Shown: in pieces, positions 53,564 to 54,187 of the stretch
Layout of the letters: each line of letters starts with the position of its first letter
Numbering within the stretch: the first letter of the stretch is position 1
IMG/VR virus record: IMGVR_UViG_3300043436_000647
Coordinates: 1-54,187 of that record
DNA from: a virus
Direction: 5' to 3' (one strand)
DNA: 54,187 nucleotides
Translations under genes and position numbers: made by a program
The notes under the pieces: generated by a model
What the model saw: the letters and a program-made list of their open reading frames with translations, nothing else
What the model was told of the DNA's origin: nothing
Databases searched by the model: none

Positions 53564-53937
53564 TCTTCTGCTTTTCTGCCTGGCTTCTTACGAGTCCTAG
53601 TTATAGGCTCTGTAACCTCTAAGTCAAGATTTGATAACTCCTCTTTAGTATAAATAATACTATATCCTTCTATTTCAGCCATCTTTCGATTATCTTGATA
53701 ACATTTGTAGAGTTCAGGAGTATATCTTTCTGCGCATCTCATTAAGTCAAGATAGTGAGCATAATGTAAACGTCTTTTTATCTCGCCAGTCAGTAACTTA
53801 ATAATAAAAGTTTTCGGATAGTACTTACCAGCATCTATTAGGTCAATCTGTTTGCCGTCTATTATTAAGTAGTCCGCAAAGTATTTACCTTTTATACTAT
53901 GCTTTAAGACTTCTTCGTTCTTTTTGTTCTTTTTCAT
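53560..53937 (-). CDS. Hypothetical charged protein
   Basis: A 125-residue protein with Lys-rich ends (MKKNKKNEEV and RTRKKPGRKAEE) and a middle of aromatic and basic residues (KYYPKTFIIKLL, RRLHYAHYLDLMRCAERY). The C-terminal KKPGRK is an AT-hook-like element, so it may bind AT-rich DNA. It follows a 48-residue gene by 2 bases. Otherwise not recognised. Confidence 0.45.
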   Translation of the reverse strand: MKKNKKNEEVLKHSIKGKYFADYLIIDGKQIDLIDAGKYYPKTFIIKLLTGEIKRRLHYAHYLDLMRCAERYTPELYKCYQDNRKMAEIEGYSIIYTKEELSNLDLEVTEPITRTRKKPGRKAEE

Positions 53938-53939
53938 GG

Positions 53940-54086
53940 CTATTTTTTCTTAAGAGATTTAATAATCATTCTAATTTGTTGACCTTCAAGTCTCAATTTA
54001 TGAATTTTTTTGTCTATGTTAACCAATCTACGGTGTAAATACTCTGGGGTTAACTCTCTAAGTTTTAAAATTTCTTCTTGTTTCAT
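53940..54086 (-). CDS. Small basic helical protein (48 residues)
   Basis: A 48-codon gene read directly from the minus strand, below the usual length limit. It begins MKQEEILKLRELTPEYLHRR and has a basic helix (NIDKKIHKLRLEGQQIRMII) ending KSLKKK, with a TAG stop 2 bases before the next ATG. It starts 2 bases after the stop of the partial gene upstream. It has no homology I recognise; the regular Leu/Ile spacing suggests a coiled coil. Confidence 0.5.
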   Translation of the reverse strand: MKQEEILKLRELTPEYLHRRLVNIDKKIHKLRLEGQQIRMIIKSLKKK

Positions 54087-54088
54087 AA

Positions 54089-54187
54089 TTACTTTTTCCA
54101 AAATTTTTCTATGCAAGGATCTGCTTTGAGAGGAACTCTCTTACAAAACTTAGCACCTGCATCTACCATTGCTTTTTCTAATTGTGC
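54089..54187 (-). CDS. C-terminal fragment of a gene cut by the window edge
   Basis: The last 32 codons and stop of a minus-strand gene whose start lies beyond the window. The end reads AQLEKAMVDAGAKFCKRVP, then LKADPCIEKFWKK, with two Cys. Function cannot be judged from this fragment. It shows that the minus operon continues to the right. Confidence 0.55.
   Translation of the reverse strand, partial: AQLEKAMVDAGAKFCKRVPLKADPCIEKFWKK

Noticed and set aside
1-54187. Stop-codon recoding (TAG or TGA as amino acid), as in some crAss-like phages
   Set aside because: TAA, TGA and TAG are all used as ends of genes with sensible lengths and tight spacing (for example TAG at 46094 and TGA at 22471), and long genes have no in-frame stops.

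Overview
The window is a 54 kb internal piece of a crAss-like double-stranded DNA phage (order Crassvirales) that infects a Bacteroidota host. It is cut at both ends: the terminase at the left edge has lost its N-terminus, and a minus-strand gene at the right edge keeps only its last 32 codons. The phage assignment rests on gene order (TerL, portal, scaffold-like protein, MCP, ring proteins, IHF-like protein, giant tail-hub protein, basic packaging proteins, giant ejected proteins) and on a 2362-residue single-chain RNA polymerase with the DFDID catalytic triad typical of crAss virion RNAPs. The host assignment rests on promoters of the form TTG-N19/20-TAnnTTTG, the Bacteroidota -33/-7 pattern, and on A-rich, Shine-Dalgarno-poor leaders. 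TAA, TGA and TAG all act as stops, so I see no stop-codon recoding.

Layout. Positions 1-49077 are all on the plus strand and are late genes. 1-9479 is the head module: TerL C-terminus, portal, acidic scaffold candidate, MCP and connector or auxiliary proteins. 9542-12763 is a small cysteine-rich fibre cluster. 12923-19996 is the tail module: ring proteins, the IHF-like protein and a 1693-residue muzzle/tail-hub protein. 20001-23231 holds a ferritin-like small protein and three Lys/Arg-rich proteins, plus a 558-residue composite protein that combines a beta-strand-rich half with a possible ADP-ribosyltransferase-like domain. 23336-46094 is almost wholly occupied by six very large or cargo-type proteins probably packaged in the capsid and ejected, including the virion RNAP. 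Two of them carry HExxH metalloprotease motifs. 46184-49077 holds a fibre-tip-like protein, a holin, an overlapping spanin-like pair and a calcineurin-type metallophosphoesterase.

A bidirectional terminator at about 49077-49110 separates this block from a convergent minus-strand block (49164-54187). That block has nucleotide-metabolism and DNA-processing genes: a GroES-like co-chaperonin, dCMP deaminase, dATP/dGTP diphosphohydrolase-like protein, a RecB/Exo VIII-type PD-(D/E)XK nuclease, a smaller PD-(D/E)XK candidate and several small unknowns. They are closely packed, often with 4-20 base overlaps, and look like one early or middle operon transcribed from beyond the right edge.

How it fits together. 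A virion RNAP enters with the DNA and would transcribe early genes outside this window. The minus-strand operon adjusts the dNTP pool and processes DNA. Late genes are read from several Bacteroidota-type promoters, each next to an intrinsic terminator or structured gap. Two genes shorter than 55 codons (23076-23231 and 53940-54086) were found by reading intergenic DNA directly. No tRNA gene, CRISPR array, IS element, integrase, reverse transcriptase or endolysin was recognised here.
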